This document shows positions 52,261 through 60,630 of a DNA stretch of 64,000 nucleotides, piece after piece. The DNA lies in the NCBI RefSeq assembly GCF_014636475.1, contig NZ_BMEL01000001.1, positions 992,001 to 1,056,000 of the forward strand. Reading direction: 5' to 3'. This stretch comes from Halobacillus andaensis (GTDB taxonomy: Bacteria > Bacillota > Bacilli > Bacillales > Halobacillaceae). Every line of letters starts with the position of its first letter. The stretch's first letter is position 1. The notes under the pieces are model-generated. The model was not told the DNA's origin. It was given only the letters and a program-made list of their open reading frames with translations, and did no database searches. Both the position numbers and the translations under genes were made by a program.

Positions 52261-52289
52261 TTGACTTTTCTACTTGTTCTTATTATACT
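52261..52289 (+). promoter_or_regulatory. Sigma-A promoter of the marR-pirin operon
   Basis: TTGACT at 52261-52266 and TATACT at 52284-52289 with exactly 17 bases between, about 55 bp upstream of the MarR ATG. Downstream, TAGTATGTATAGCAACTA is a weak dyad that could be the MarR operator. Confidence 0.75.
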
Positions 52290-52342
52290 CAACATTAAAT
52301 TAGTATGTATAGCAACTATTCTCCAGGTAGGAGGGATGGGTC

Positions 52343-52804
52343 ATGAACTTAACCTTTCAAGATTATATAAGCATTAAAATTCATAAGACAGATCTAAAAC
52401 TTACTAGCTATATAAAAAGTCAGCTCAAGCCATATAACCTCGCGCCTGAGCAGAACCTAATCATGATGCTGCTATGGGAGGAGGATGGACTTTCTCAAAA
52501 CCAGCTGGCCAAACAATTAAATAAAGATAAGACGAACATTGCGCGGATGGCTTCCAACCTTGAAGATAAAGGCTTTATTAAACGAGAAGGCTCACAGTCG
52601 GACCGTCGATCGTTAGAACTTTACCTGACAGCATCTGGACAACAATTAAAGGAAAAGGTACTGCCTGTTGCTGAGAATTTTAACGACATCGTATGCGAGG
52701 GAATTACTGAAGATGAATTGAAGCAACTCGATCGACTTCTTACGAAAATGAATCAAAACATTGAAGCAAAGGATGAAAGAAAGGATGAAGGAAATGCCAA
52801 ATAA
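52343..52804 (+). CDS. MarR family regulator
   Basis: 153 residues. Winged helix with LSQNQLAKQLNKDKTNIARM, ASNLEDKGFIKREGSQSDRR and the wing basic residues DRRS. ATG at 52343 after TAGGAGGGATG. Overlaps the pirin gene by 11 bp, so it likely regulates that gene and itself. Confidence 0.9.
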   Translation: MNLTFQDYISIKIHKTDLKLTSYIKSQLKPYNLAPEQNLIMMLLWEEDGLSQNQLAKQLNKDKTNIARMASNLEDKGFIKREGSQSDRRSLELYLTASGQQLKEKVLPVAENFNDIVCEGITEDELKQLDRLLTKMNQNIEAKDERKDEGNAK

Positions 52805-53657
52805 CTTTCAACGTGAAGTGAAAGACCATTGGTACGTAAAGTATAACGAAATGCCGTTCCCTTCTATTCAAAAAGGATGGGTGCTTCCTGTTGATCGCTG
52901 GGCTGAGTTCGACCCCTTTATACTGATGGCAGAAGACTGGTTTAAAAAAGGAACGTTCCCTGATCACCCGCACCGGGGCTTTCAAACCGTTACCTATGTG
53001 ATCGACGGAAGACTCGAGCATATTGATAACGCAGGAGGACGAGATATTCTCGAACCCGGAGATGTTCAATATATGAATGCCGGCTGGGCTGCCCGACACG
53101 CGGAAGATGGGGTAGAAGATGATATCGCCCACACACTTCAGCTATGGCTTAACTTGCCTAAAGATAAAAAAAACACAGAAACCACTTATCAAAATGTCTA
53201 TTCGGAAGACGCCCCCGTCGTTTCTTTCGATGGCGGATCTGTTAAAGTTTTTTCTGGAGATGTAGCTGGCGTGCAAGGTCCGATGAAATCCATTGTCCCG
53301 ATCACGCTGACAGAAATAACATTAGCCAAAGGCGACGAATATCATCTGGAATTTCCTGAGAACCATAACGCTTTTCTTTATGTATTAGCTGGCGATTTAG
53401 ACGCAGGCACTACGAAGCTTAACCTTAGAAAGCATGGAGTAGCTACTCTCACTTTTAATGATGAAGACGACGCAAAGGGAAACAGCGAACTGTATTTACG
53501 ATCTAACAAACGCCAAACGAAAGTACTCGTTTACTCCGGAGCACCCATTCGTGAAACGATTGTCCCCTATGGCCCGTTTGTGATGAATACAATGGAAGAA
53601 ATAAAACAAGCCTATCGAGATTTTCATGAGGGTAAATTTGGACCACCCGCTATATAA
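52794..53657 (+). CDS. Pirin family protein
   Basis: About 287 residues, two cupin domains. The N-terminal metal-binding pattern is intact: FPDHPHRGFQTVTYVIDGRL with His ligands, followed by EHID and the distal Glu/His region (EPGDVQYMNAGWAARHAED). Pirins are quercetinase-like or transcription cofactors. I prefer the ATG at 52794, preceded by GGATGAAGGAA; the frame is open to 52761. Confidence 0.9.
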   Translation: MPNNFQREVKDHWYVKYNEMPFPSIQKGWVLPVDRWAEFDPFILMAEDWFKKGTFPDHPHRGFQTVTYVIDGRLEHIDNAGGRDILEPGDVQYMNAGWAARHAEDGVEDDIAHTLQLWLNLPKDKKNTETTYQNVYSEDAPVVSFDGGSVKVFSGDVAGVQGPMKSIVPITLTEITLAKGDEYHLEFPENHNAFLYVLAGDLDAGTTKLNLRKHGVATLTFNDEDDAKGNSELYLRSNKRQTKVLVYSGAPIRETIVPYGPFVMNTMEEIKQAYRDFHEGKFGPPAI

Positions 53658-53665
53658 AGAAAGTA

Positions 53666-54008
53666 AAACAGGACAGGACAAAACTTAATAAAGCATAAAA
53701 TCATCCGAACGATTTTATTGAAATCAGTTCGGATGATTTATATTAAATCGAACGTACGCTGAAGACCACTGCCTGTCAAAACTGAAGAAGATTGTCCTCC
53801 ATCGAGCCAAGGTGAGGTAGTGAAGGAGACTCCTTTTCTGCCTTAAGGAACTTCCAAGGAGCGAGGACCCTTCCACTCCTGCGGAAGAACGAGTGTGCGA
53901 GATCGCCGAGCGTGGGCTTCGCGAGGAAGCTCGGGCGCTCGTCCGCGGAAAGGGAAGGGGCCTTTGCTCCTGGGTGCAAGGAAAAAGCATGAGGTTCTCC
54001 ACAAGTTA
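53666..54008 (+). repeat. Composite dispersed repeat copy E, then GC-rich block copy 2
   Basis: Begins CAGGACAGGACAAAACTTAA, then palindrome AAATCATCCGAAC (53698-53710) / GTTCGGATGATTT (53727-53739), TATTAAATCGAACGTACGCT and a short CTGTCAAAACTGAAG relic of module 2. At 53882-53973 it carries the GC-rich block shared with 14753-14845, then AGGTTCTCCACAAGTTAA (53992-54008), a variant of the conserved 18-base motif. Spans the gap between the pirin gene and the DUF6241 gene; no gene within. Confidence 0.78.
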
Positions 54009-54041
54009 AATGGAGTCACTGAGCTGTATTTTTTAAAATCA

Positions 54042-54593
54042 TTAATCTGCACTGTTAATATATTGTTCTTCCTCGGATTCCGAAAGAATGCCTGTGGCCT
54101 TACCGACGTTTCCGCCTTGTAAACTCCACATTTCATTATGATCCTCATCCACTGTTGAAAAATCCCCTTGCGCCCACTTATTAAGTATTCGCTCATAAAT
54201 ATCCTTATGAGAAAGTTCTGCTTTATTTAGAGCGGAAGACAGCCAATTAATTCGTTCTTCTGTAATCTTATAGAAGCCCCACTTGTCATTGGCCTCTACT
54301 TTTTGGTGCGACATCTTATGTATATATTCCTGGAAGTCAGCATCTCGCATTTCAGAAGGTGCAGCAGCATCCCCAAAAGGGTTCAAATCTTCACTTTCAT
54401 TTTCTTCAAATTTCTTATCAGAAAGTTCACTTACTTCATGAACTTCCTCATTCTCATTCTCTTCCTGTTTGTCTTCCCCGGCAGAAGAAGCAGGCGTATC
54501 TTCGTCCATAAGATCAACAAAAATAAGTACCCCAAATCCGATAATAAGGACGGAAATTAAGGCAGCTAAAAAACCAAATATCTTCTTATACAT
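54042..54593 (-). CDS. DUF6241-like anchored protein
   Basis: 183 residues: one N-terminal membrane helix (IFGFLAALISVLIIGFGVLI), an acidic Glu-rich linker, then a globular domain with DADFQEYIHKMSHQKVEAND, KWGFYKITEERINWL and IYERILNKWAQGDFSTVDED. This is the DUF6241 pattern known from Bacillus. ATG at 54593 after AGGGGGTAA. Function unknown. Confidence 0.75.
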   Translation of the reverse strand: MYKKIFGFLAALISVLIIGFGVLIFVDLMDEDTPASSAGEDKQEENENEEVHEVSELSDKKFEENESEDLNPFGDAAAPSEMRDADFQEYIHKMSHQKVEANDKWGFYKITEERINWLSSALNKAELSHKDIYERILNKWAQGDFSTVDEDHNEMWSLQGGNVGKATGILSESEEEQYINSAD

Positions 54594-54733
54594 ACGTTAC
54601 CCCCTAATAAAACCTCTATATACTATGATATAGGTCTAAGGGACTCAATTCAAGTATATAGTAATTAAACCAAATTATGGTTCCACCAAGAAGGGACCCA
54701 CTCTTTTATTCCTAGTTGACGCAAAAAATTATT

Positions 54734-56074
54734 TTAATTATATGAGCATAACTTACTACCTAAATAGATACCGCTTGCAGCCGCTTGAGCAAGTGAATGG
54801 GTCTCACCTGAACAATCTCCTATTAGATATAAACCTCGTACTTCTGTTTCAAACTTCTCATTCGTATACAATTTAGGTTCGTAAAATTTCGCATCGATTC
54901 CGTATAACAAAGTATCAGGGTCAATAGATTCACCAAGCAGTCCTTCTAAAGCTTCAAAAAAATCGAGTAATGCTCTTATGTACAACTCAGGGACTTCTTC
55001 GTTTATATTTCCTTTTTCAGCATCAAGAGAAGGGATGATCGAGTGGCAATTACGATTGTTTGAAATTTGATTATTTTTTAAATCTCTTAATCGCTGAACA
55101 ACAATTCTATCGCGATCCCCATTAATCCCCCCTATTATTTGTTCAGCTTTCTTCATTGCTTCTTCATAGGTAGGAAAGTACTTTGGCACAAACAGCGTAA
55201 AGTTCAAATTCGCACTCGGTGTTTCTTTCTCATACTGGTTCTGTCCGTCAGGCATCACAAGTCCGTGCTGGTGCTTCCGAATAATCCTGCCTCTAGGGTT
55301 CATGCAATAGGTAGTGGCTGAGTAATCTTTTCCAACATATTGTAGTTTAGTTTCAAAGGTGTCTTGGAGGATAGGGTCCAGCTGATCTCCTCTCATTTCT
55401 ACTCGAATTCCAAGGTCAAGCCTTGTCTCTCCAGGGTGCAATCCTAAAGCACTGGTTTGGCCTTTTAACCATTGACTGCCGCTCATACCCGTAGCTAAGA
55501 CCACTTGATCACTCGTAAAGTTTCCTTTATTCGTTTGAATCCTAAAGCTATCGTTCTTTTGTATACGCTCTACATTCGCTTCAAAAGTAAATGTGATTTT
55601 ATCCTTCATCTTTTCATACATCTGTTGAAAAACTTCCCGGGCGACAGTTGTACCGAGATGACGCACTTCCGTCGACAGGACATGTAACGAATGCTGAGCA
55701 GCTCTTTCCGTTAATGGTCCATTTTTCGTACTATAAGTATCGACTTGGTCCGCTCCAAAAGTACATAGAATGTGATCGACTTCTTTCATCAATTGGAGTG
55801 TCTCTTCTTCACCAATCTTTTGAGCAAGTTCTCCTCCGAAATCATTTGTATAGTTGAACTTGCCCTCTGATTTACCAAGGCCAGCGAAGCCCATGTATTT
55901 ACTGCAGCCGTCTGAACAAGTGCACGAATTCCCTTCATCAAGGCCGCAAATTCGTTCATTTAGCTTTTTTCCTTTATCAATCACATGCACAGATAGGTCC
56001 TCATTCTTTTGTAGTAATGTGTAAGCCAGGAAAACACTGCTGACTCCTGCCCCGATGATCGTCAAGTCGTACAT
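54734..56074 (-). CDS. FAD-dependent NAD(P)-type oxidoreductase
   Basis: 446 residues. Dinucleotide motif DLTIIGAGVSSVFLAYTLL at the N-terminus and a GD motif near the C-terminus (YLIGDCSGETHSLAQAAASG). Unusual is a Cys cluster ICGLDEGNSCTCSDGCSKY near residues 42-60, which could bind a metal or iron-sulfur cluster. Similar proteins are annotated as uncharacterised FAD-dependent dehydrogenases or geranylgeranyl-reductase-like. ATG at 56074 after GAAAGGAGA. Confidence 0.83.
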   Translation of the reverse strand: MYDLTIIGAGVSSVFLAYTLLQKNEDLSVHVIDKGKKLNERICGLDEGNSCTCSDGCSKYMGFAGLGKSEGKFNYTNDFGGELAQKIGEEETLQLMKEVDHILCTFGADQVDTYSTKNGPLTERAAQHSLHVLSTEVRHLGTTVAREVFQQMYEKMKDKITFTFEANVERIQKNDSFRIQTNKGNFTSDQVVLATGMSGSQWLKGQTSALGLHPGETRLDLGIRVEMRGDQLDPILQDTFETKLQYVGKDYSATTYCMNPRGRIIRKHQHGLVMPDGQNQYEKETPSANLNFTLFVPKYFPTYEEAMKKAEQIIGGINGDRDRIVVQRLRDLKNNQISNNRNCHSIIPSLDAEKGNINEEVPELYIRALLDFFEALEGLLGESIDPDTLLYGIDAKFYEPKLYTNEKFETEVRGLYLIGDCSGETHSLAQAAASGIYLGSKLCSYN

Positions 56075-56098
56075 AAGGATCTCCTTTCTATTAAATGG

Positions 56099-56452
56099 TT
56101 ATTCTAATAGGAACAAATTTAATTCCTCGCTCTCAACAACTATGGCCATTAACCCTGTTTCAGTATTGGTTTCATGCCACTCACCTTTGTCCCAATAGAT
56201 GGCATCACCAGTCGCTACAGAAGTGGCGTGATCATCTTCACCCCTTACTGTTCCTTCCCCGCTCACAATAAGTAGAATCTGAGGTACGACGGCTTGGTGG
56301 CAGCCGATTACCCCTTTAGGCGCAAGATGCGTAGCACTTACGTAAGCTTTCTTTTCCGTTTCTACGATCCTGTTTATAATAAAATCCGAATTAAATTTAG
56401 TAATCGTTATTCCCGTTTCTGGACCAAATCGATAAATCTTGATCGGCTCCAC
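56099..56452 (-). CDS. Cupin domain protein
   Basis: 117 residues. Single cupin: GCHQAVVPQILLIVSGEGTV and VATGDAIYWDKGEWHETNTE give the two motifs, with His in CHQ and EWHE and Glu in GEGTV as possible metal ligands. GTG at 56452 overlaps its own AGGGAG; an alternative downstream start cannot be seen. Ends 24 bp before the FAD oxidoreductase gene and may be cotranscribed. Confidence 0.78.
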   Translation of the reverse strand: MEPIKIYRFGPETGITITKFNSDFIINRIVETEKKAYVSATHLAPKGVIGCHQAVVPQILLIVSGEGTVRGEDDHATSVATGDAIYWDKGEWHETNTETGLMAIVVESEELNLFLLE

Positions 56453-56481
56453 CTCCCTGAGGATTTCTACATGTATTTCCT

Positions 56482-57579
56482 TTAGCTTCTCACAGGTGAT
56501 ATAAGATGAACATGTTTGTCACCGTTCGTCGGTCGAATAATAATCGGGCGTTTGTCTCCGCTCATACTGATTTGAATGTCTTCAGAATGCATCGACTGAA
56601 GAGCTTCCATGAAGAACCGCCCATCACAGGCGATCTTTATCAAGTCCCCTTCGAATTTCTCAATTGGTAAAAACTCTTCCGTTTCACCTAGCTCAGACGC
56701 ATTGGCATATACACGTAACTTCCCTTCTGTAGAAGTCTCAAAATTGACGTTGCAATGGCGCCATTCACTAGCAAACAGTGTTGCACGATCAACACTTTTA
56801 TGGAGATTATTTTTATTAATCGTAAACCGGGTTGTTACTTCTTTAGGAAACAACTTCTCAACGGAAGGATAATTTCCTTCAATAATTCGAGAATGCAGCA
56901 AAAAATCCTCAGATGAAAAGCGTACGCTTGTCGGCCCGACAGATACTTCAATTTCCTCTTCTTGCTTCATCAGTTTCTTTAATTCTTTTAACGTCATCAC
57001 GGGAATGGTCGCCTGTACTTCTTTTTTACCTTCTACGCTTTTATGTAACTGCGCAAGTCGATGCGAATTGGTGGCGACTGAATGAATATGACGCTCACTT
57101 ACATCCCATCGGACACCTGTCAAAACGGGTTTAGATTCATTCGTAGACACGGCAAATGCTGTTCCGTCAATTAAATCCGTAATCGTTTGATTTGATAAGA
57201 AAAAGGTAGTCTCACCTTCTTGTTGCGGAAGTTGAGGAAATTCTTGTGGATCGATGCCATTCATATGCGTCTTTAAATCCTCGGAAATGATTTCAGTTCG
57301 GAACTGATACGTCCTTAACAAGAGATTTCCTGTCATTCTTTTGACGACCTCTGTAAAAAGTTTTCCTGGCAGAACAATACTTCCTTCTTCGGCAATCTCA
57401 ACTGAAGATATACGTTTTTGTACGTAATACTGAGCGTTCACAGCTGCAACTGTTAAAGAACCACTTGCTGCTTCTAATTTAATTCCTGAATGTATGTCGG
57501 TGACAGCTTTGTTAGAGGTGGAACGAGTAATGTCTCGTAAGGCCTCACTTAAGGAACTAGCTTCGATGGTAAATTCCAT
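56482..57579 (-). CDS. dnaN: DNA polymerase III beta subunit paralogue (sliding clamp)
   Basis: 365 residues, all three clamp domains. DnaN signatures: TNKAVTDIHSGIKLEA, GSIVLPGKLFTEVVKRMTGN, VLTGVRWDVSERHIHSVATN with SHRLAQ, and the C-terminus KHVHLISPVRS. The usual dnaN lies beside dnaA at oriC; no replication genes are present here, so this is probably a second clamp, known in some Bacillus. ATG at 57579 after GAAGGAGAAG. 365 residues is about a dozen shorter than typical. Confidence 0.92.
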   Translation of the reverse strand: MEFTIEASSLSEALRDITRSTSNKAVTDIHSGIKLEAASGSLTVAAVNAQYYVQKRISSVEIAEEGSIVLPGKLFTEVVKRMTGNLLLRTYQFRTEIISEDLKTHMNGIDPQEFPQLPQQEGETTFFLSNQTITDLIDGTAFAVSTNESKPVLTGVRWDVSERHIHSVATNSHRLAQLHKSVEGKKEVQATIPVMTLKELKKLMKQEEEIEVSVGPTSVRFSSEDFLLHSRIIEGNYPSVEKLFPKEVTTRFTINKNNLHKSVDRATLFASEWRHCNVNFETSTEGKLRVYANASELGETEEFLPIEKFEGDLIKIACDGRFFMEALQSMHSEDIQISMSGDKRPIIIRPTNGDKHVHLISPVRS

Positions 57580-57710
57580 ATGCTTCTCCTTCTATGAATA
57601 GAATTATTTTACAACTACCTATTACTATATCATTTATTAAGTAAAGCTATAAATCTACTTGGTCGGATATCAGTAAAGATCTGATTATACCAGCAACTAT
57701 TGAAAGATAT

Positions 57711-57742
57711 AAAAAACTGCTGGAAAATTGACCAGCAGCTTG
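57711..57742 (-). terminator. Terminator of the RsbR-like gene
   Basis: On the minus strand CTGCTGG (57732-57738 complement) pairs with CCAGCAG (57717-57723 complement), loop of eight bases, followed by TTTTTTATATC. It lies at the gene's stop codon. Confidence 0.85.
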
Positions 57743-57743
57743 T

Positions 57744-58526
57744 TCAATGAGCACTATTAATTTTTCGAATGGCCTGCTTGACTGTGCCTATCGTCTCCAT
57801 ATGGGATAAATCGCGTCCGATTTGCACGGCTTTTCTCGCAAGCTCAGGCCGTATCCCCGTAAATATTGGGTGAATACCCAGCAGACGAATAATATCATTA
57901 ATTTGAAAGAGGAAACTCACAACAATCTCATCTAATCGATAGATTCCTGAAAAATCGATGATCAGGTGATCCACCTCAAAGTCCTTTAATTTCAGAGGAA
58001 TGGTAGTTAACATTTGATCCGCTCTTGTTTCATCCACTCGTCCAGCAAGGGGGAGGATGAAAACTCCGTCTGAAACGGGTACAATAGCTGTTGCAATCTC
58101 ATAGATTTCGTGACGCATTTCGTCTAGTTCACTAGCTGTGATCTTCTGGTATGTAATATCGCGGGCCACGGATTGGATGGCGGGCTTATCACCAAATGTC
58201 ACAGGAGCACATGTTAATTCCACATCGACAAAGCTTCCGTCTGCTTTAACTAATGTGATTTCTATCAAATCCGCAGGCTCACGTTTCTCTTTCACTTCAT
58301 TCATTCGATTCAAGATGGCAGGTTTGTTCTCTTCTTTAAAAATTCTTAAAGCCGAAGCCCCTATTAAATCTTCCCTGCTCGTTTTTAGAAATTCTGCTGC
58401 TGCTTTATTTACATGTAACACCTTATGATCCGAATGGACAACGGTCGGGGCAAAAGAATATTCCGTAATCTGCCTAAATAACTCCTCTTTCTCCTGGATC
58501 GAAACAACGGTGTTTGTTTGAGTCAT
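57744..58526 (-). CDS. RsbR-type PAS-STAS protein with Glu at both phosphorylation positions
   Basis: 260 residues: PAS domain (about 12-130) with LHVNKAAAEFLKTSREDLIG and SVARDITYQKITASE, then a STAS domain (about 150-260). RsbR paralogues scaffold the stressosome and are phosphorylated by RsbT on two Thr 34 residues apart. Here those positions read GRVDETRAD and YRLDEIVVSF: Glu166 and Glu200, spacing exactly 34. ATG at 58526 after GAGGAGAGATG. It may be a fixed, phosphomimetic variant. No other rsb genes are nearby. Confidence 0.86.
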   Translation of the reverse strand: MTQTNTVVSIQEKEELFRQITEYSFAPTVVHSDHKVLHVNKAAAEFLKTSREDLIGASALRIFKEENKPAILNRMNEVKEKREPADLIEITLVKADGSFVDVELTCAPVTFGDKPAIQSVARDITYQKITASELDEMRHEIYEIATAIVPVSDGVFILPLAGRVDETRADQMLTTIPLKLKDFEVDHLIIDFSGIYRLDEIVVSFLFQINDIIRLLGIHPIFTGIRPELARKAVQIGRDLSHMETIGTVKQAIRKINSAH

Positions 58527-58594
58527 TTCATCTCTCCTCAAATGCAATTCTCTTCTATTAATATTTCGCTATAATAGAAGAGAACCCTTCTTTA

Positions 58595-58720
58595 TTAGTT
58601 GCTTTTTTCTAAAAATAGATGAATTTCCTCAGACACTTTTTGATGTTGTTTCCAATACCCATCATGGTTCGATTCCATATCTACCACTTCGACAGATATA
58701 GGGTTTGTCAGCCACTCAGT
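58595..58720 (-). pseudogene. C-terminal remnant of an alpha/beta hydrolase
   Basis: A stretch after an in-frame stop reads TEWLTNPISVEVVDMESNHD then GYWKQHQKVSEEIHLFLEKSN to a TAA at 58595. The ESNHDGYW segment looks like the catalytic-His end of an alpha/beta hydrolase. There is no start codon with a ribosome site. Probably a decayed gene end. Confidence 0.45.
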
Positions 58721-58833
58721 TTATAGTTTCTATTCATATAATCATCGTTCATCATATTTTTTGCGGACTGCTTGAATATTCTGCAGCTATTTTATGAAAT
58801 TCGAAGTAAACCCATACAAAAACACAGACAATT

Positions 58834-59370
58834 TCACGATTTTGCGGCGAAAAAATCTTTTTGGAAGATGGCCATCAGGACGACGTTGTGCCATTCTCCA
58901 TCTCTAAACAGTTGGTCAATCTGTTCCCCTTCAATCCGAAACCCCATCTTTTCATACAACGAGATGGCTCTGTCATTGAAAGAAAAAACTCGGAGATAGA
59001 CCTTATGTAGATTGAGCTCTACGAAGCTATATTTAATCAGTAATTGTAAGGCTTCCTTTCCGTAGCCATTTCCCCAGTACTCGTGCTCCCCAATATCAAT
59101 GATGCACTCAGCGTTTCTATTTTTATAGTCAATGTTAATTAAAGAGGTGATGCCCAGCGGCTTTCTAGACTGAATTAATTCGATCATGTAACTTTTCGAA
59201 GTCGGAGATTGAGTAATCTTTTCTACAAATTCCTGGGTTTCACTGAACGTGTACTTATCTAAAGAAGGATTGGTATACCTCATCACCTCTTCGTTATTAC
59301 GCCAACTATGGTAGGTTTCTATATCCGTTTCTGCCAGCTTTCGTAGTTTAATCCGCTCTCCTTTAAACAT
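58834..59370 (-). CDS. GNAT acetyltransferase, RimJ/SpeG-like
   Basis: About 178 residues from ATG at 59370 after GGAAAGGATG; the frame is open to 59451. KLRKLAETDIETYHSWRNNEE, CIIDIGEHEYWGNGYGKEAL (acetyl-CoA loop YWGNGYG) and KVYLRVFSFNDRAISLYEKM with GFRIEG place it with spermidine/RimJ-like enzymes. Confidence 0.9.
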   Translation of the reverse strand: MFKGERIKLRKLAETDIETYHSWRNNEEVMRYTNPSLDKYTFSETQEFVEKITQSPTSKSYMIELIQSRKPLGITSLINIDYKNRNAECIIDIGEHEYWGNGYGKEALQLLIKYSFVELNLHKVYLRVFSFNDRAISLYEKMGFRIEGEQIDQLFRDGEWHNVVLMAIFQKDFFAAKS

Positions 59371-59374
59371 GTTT

Positions 59375-59821
59375 TCATCCTTTCCGCTTTGGCCGGTCCT
59401 TTGGATAACCATTTTTGTCACGATACGTTTTTCTTTTACTCGTAAAATCATACCACTGCTTATCTAAATCTCCTGTACGTGCGTAGTACGTGATTTGCCA
59501 CAGCGTATCCTCTACACAGGGATCGATTTGACACTCATAAAATTTTTCTAAACGATTGAGCAGTTCAGGTCCCTGGTACTCTTTCAATTGTTCTAATTTC
59601 GTAAAACCAAGGTCGGTAAGGTTTCTCGCAAAACTCGGGCCAATTCCTGGAATTTGTTGAAAATAAGCAGATGAAATCAACCGCTCCGCTCTCTCTTTCG
59701 TGACATCAAGCTTCTCTGCTAAATCAGCTGCTCCGCACTCATGGACCTCTTTTAATTTTACTTTATTGTGCCGAAGAGCTAGCTTTTCCTGTTCAGTGAG
59801 AGGCAGCTTTACACTAACCAT
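59375..59821 (-). CDS. Helix-hairpin-helix protein (Cdd1/pathogenicity-locus family)
   Basis: 148 residues. An HhH-like element with IPGIGPSFARNLTDLGFTKL at residues about 57-76, then LLNRLEKFYECQIDPCVEDT and WYDFTSKRKTYRDKNGYPKD. This is the small Cdd1-like family of probable DNA-binding proteins. ATG at 59821 overlaps the stop of the upstream acetyltransferase by 8 bp; GGGGGCGAAGTGA precedes it. Confidence 0.83.
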   Translation of the reverse strand: MVSVKLPLTEQEKLALRHNKVKLKEVHECGAADLAEKLDVTKERAERLISSAYFQQIPGIGPSFARNLTDLGFTKLEQLKEYQGPELLNRLEKFYECQIDPCVEDTLWQITYYARTGDLDKQWYDFTSKRKTYRDKNGYPKDRPKRKG

Positions 59822-60617
59822 TCACTTCGCCCCCTTCCCGATCTTTTGGATCAGGGGACTGACAACCATAAGAGTAGGCTAAACATGTAAAGCCGTTTTT
59901 CTCTAAAATCGGCTGGCTCATGGGACTCGCATCGACCGTCATAAAACGATACCCTTTCTGATAAGCCTTTTGTGCACGAACGGCGAGTAAGGAAGAATAA
60001 AATCCTTTACCTCGGGATTCCGGTCTCGTTGCGCCTCCCCAGAAACTAGCGAAAGAGGTGCCTTTTTCAACATACATCCATGCTCCGCTAACGAGTCTCC
60101 CATCTTCATACACCCCGTATAAAAATAAAGAATCAGGATCATCCTGTTTGTCTCTCCACAAACGTTCTCCAAGCATAGAAAATGAACCTTCCCAAATCGA
60201 TTCGATTAATGAAATCATTTCTTTAATTCCAGCCTCATCTGTAATTTCCTTGAGGAGAGCAGGAGTGATTTCTTCTAAAAAAGGATGGTCCTGATCTATT
60301 TCCATGACCATTAAAGCTTCACGGTCTTCGATTGTAAACCCTTGTTCTTTTAAAAGATCGATTAAATATGGAGGCTGATCATAACTATACACTTTCCATT
60401 CAAACCGCTGCCCTAAGTTTATGAAGTAATTCAACTCCTCTTGGATGATCTGCTCGGCATTTTGTTCATTGACGTTTGATGCAGAGATAAATCCATCTTC
60501 ATTAAACTTCGAAACGTGACGAATCACATGGTCTGTCTCTTCTTTTATAAAGCCAGGGGGAGTTGATTCAATACGCAGTTGTTTGTGAAAAATCGCCAGA
60601 ATTTTTTCTTTATCCAC
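59814..60617 (-). CDS. GNAT family N-acetyltransferase
   Basis: About 268 residues, with an N-terminal non-GNAT segment and a C-terminal GNAT domain: SFASFWGGATRPESRGKGFY (R-x-x-G-K-G) and MTVDASPMSQPILEKNGF. GTG at 60617 follows AAGGAGTGAATGAT; upstream ATG at 60650 is less likely. Coupled with the HhH gene. Confidence 0.84.
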   Translation of the reverse strand: MDKEKILAIFHKQLRIESTPPGFIKEETDHVIRHVSKFNEDGFISASNVNEQNAEQIIQEELNYFINLGQRFEWKVYSYDQPPYLIDLLKEQGFTIEDREALMVMEIDQDHPFLEEITPALLKEITDEAGIKEMISLIESIWEGSFSMLGERLWRDKQDDPDSLFLYGVYEDGRLVSGAWMYVEKGTSFASFWGGATRPESRGKGFYSSLLAVRAQKAYQKGYRFMTVDASPMSQPILEKNGFTCLAYSYGCQSPDPKDREGGEVNG

Positions 60618-60630
60618 ATCATTCACTCCT

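Noticed and set aside
52150-52377. 75-codon plus-strand frame before the MarR gene
   Set aside because: It runs across the sigma-A promoter and into the MarR start in another frame.
58724-58833. Coding-like segment VYFEFHKIAAEYSSSPQKI
   Set aside because: Too short and without start or family signature to call a gene remnant.
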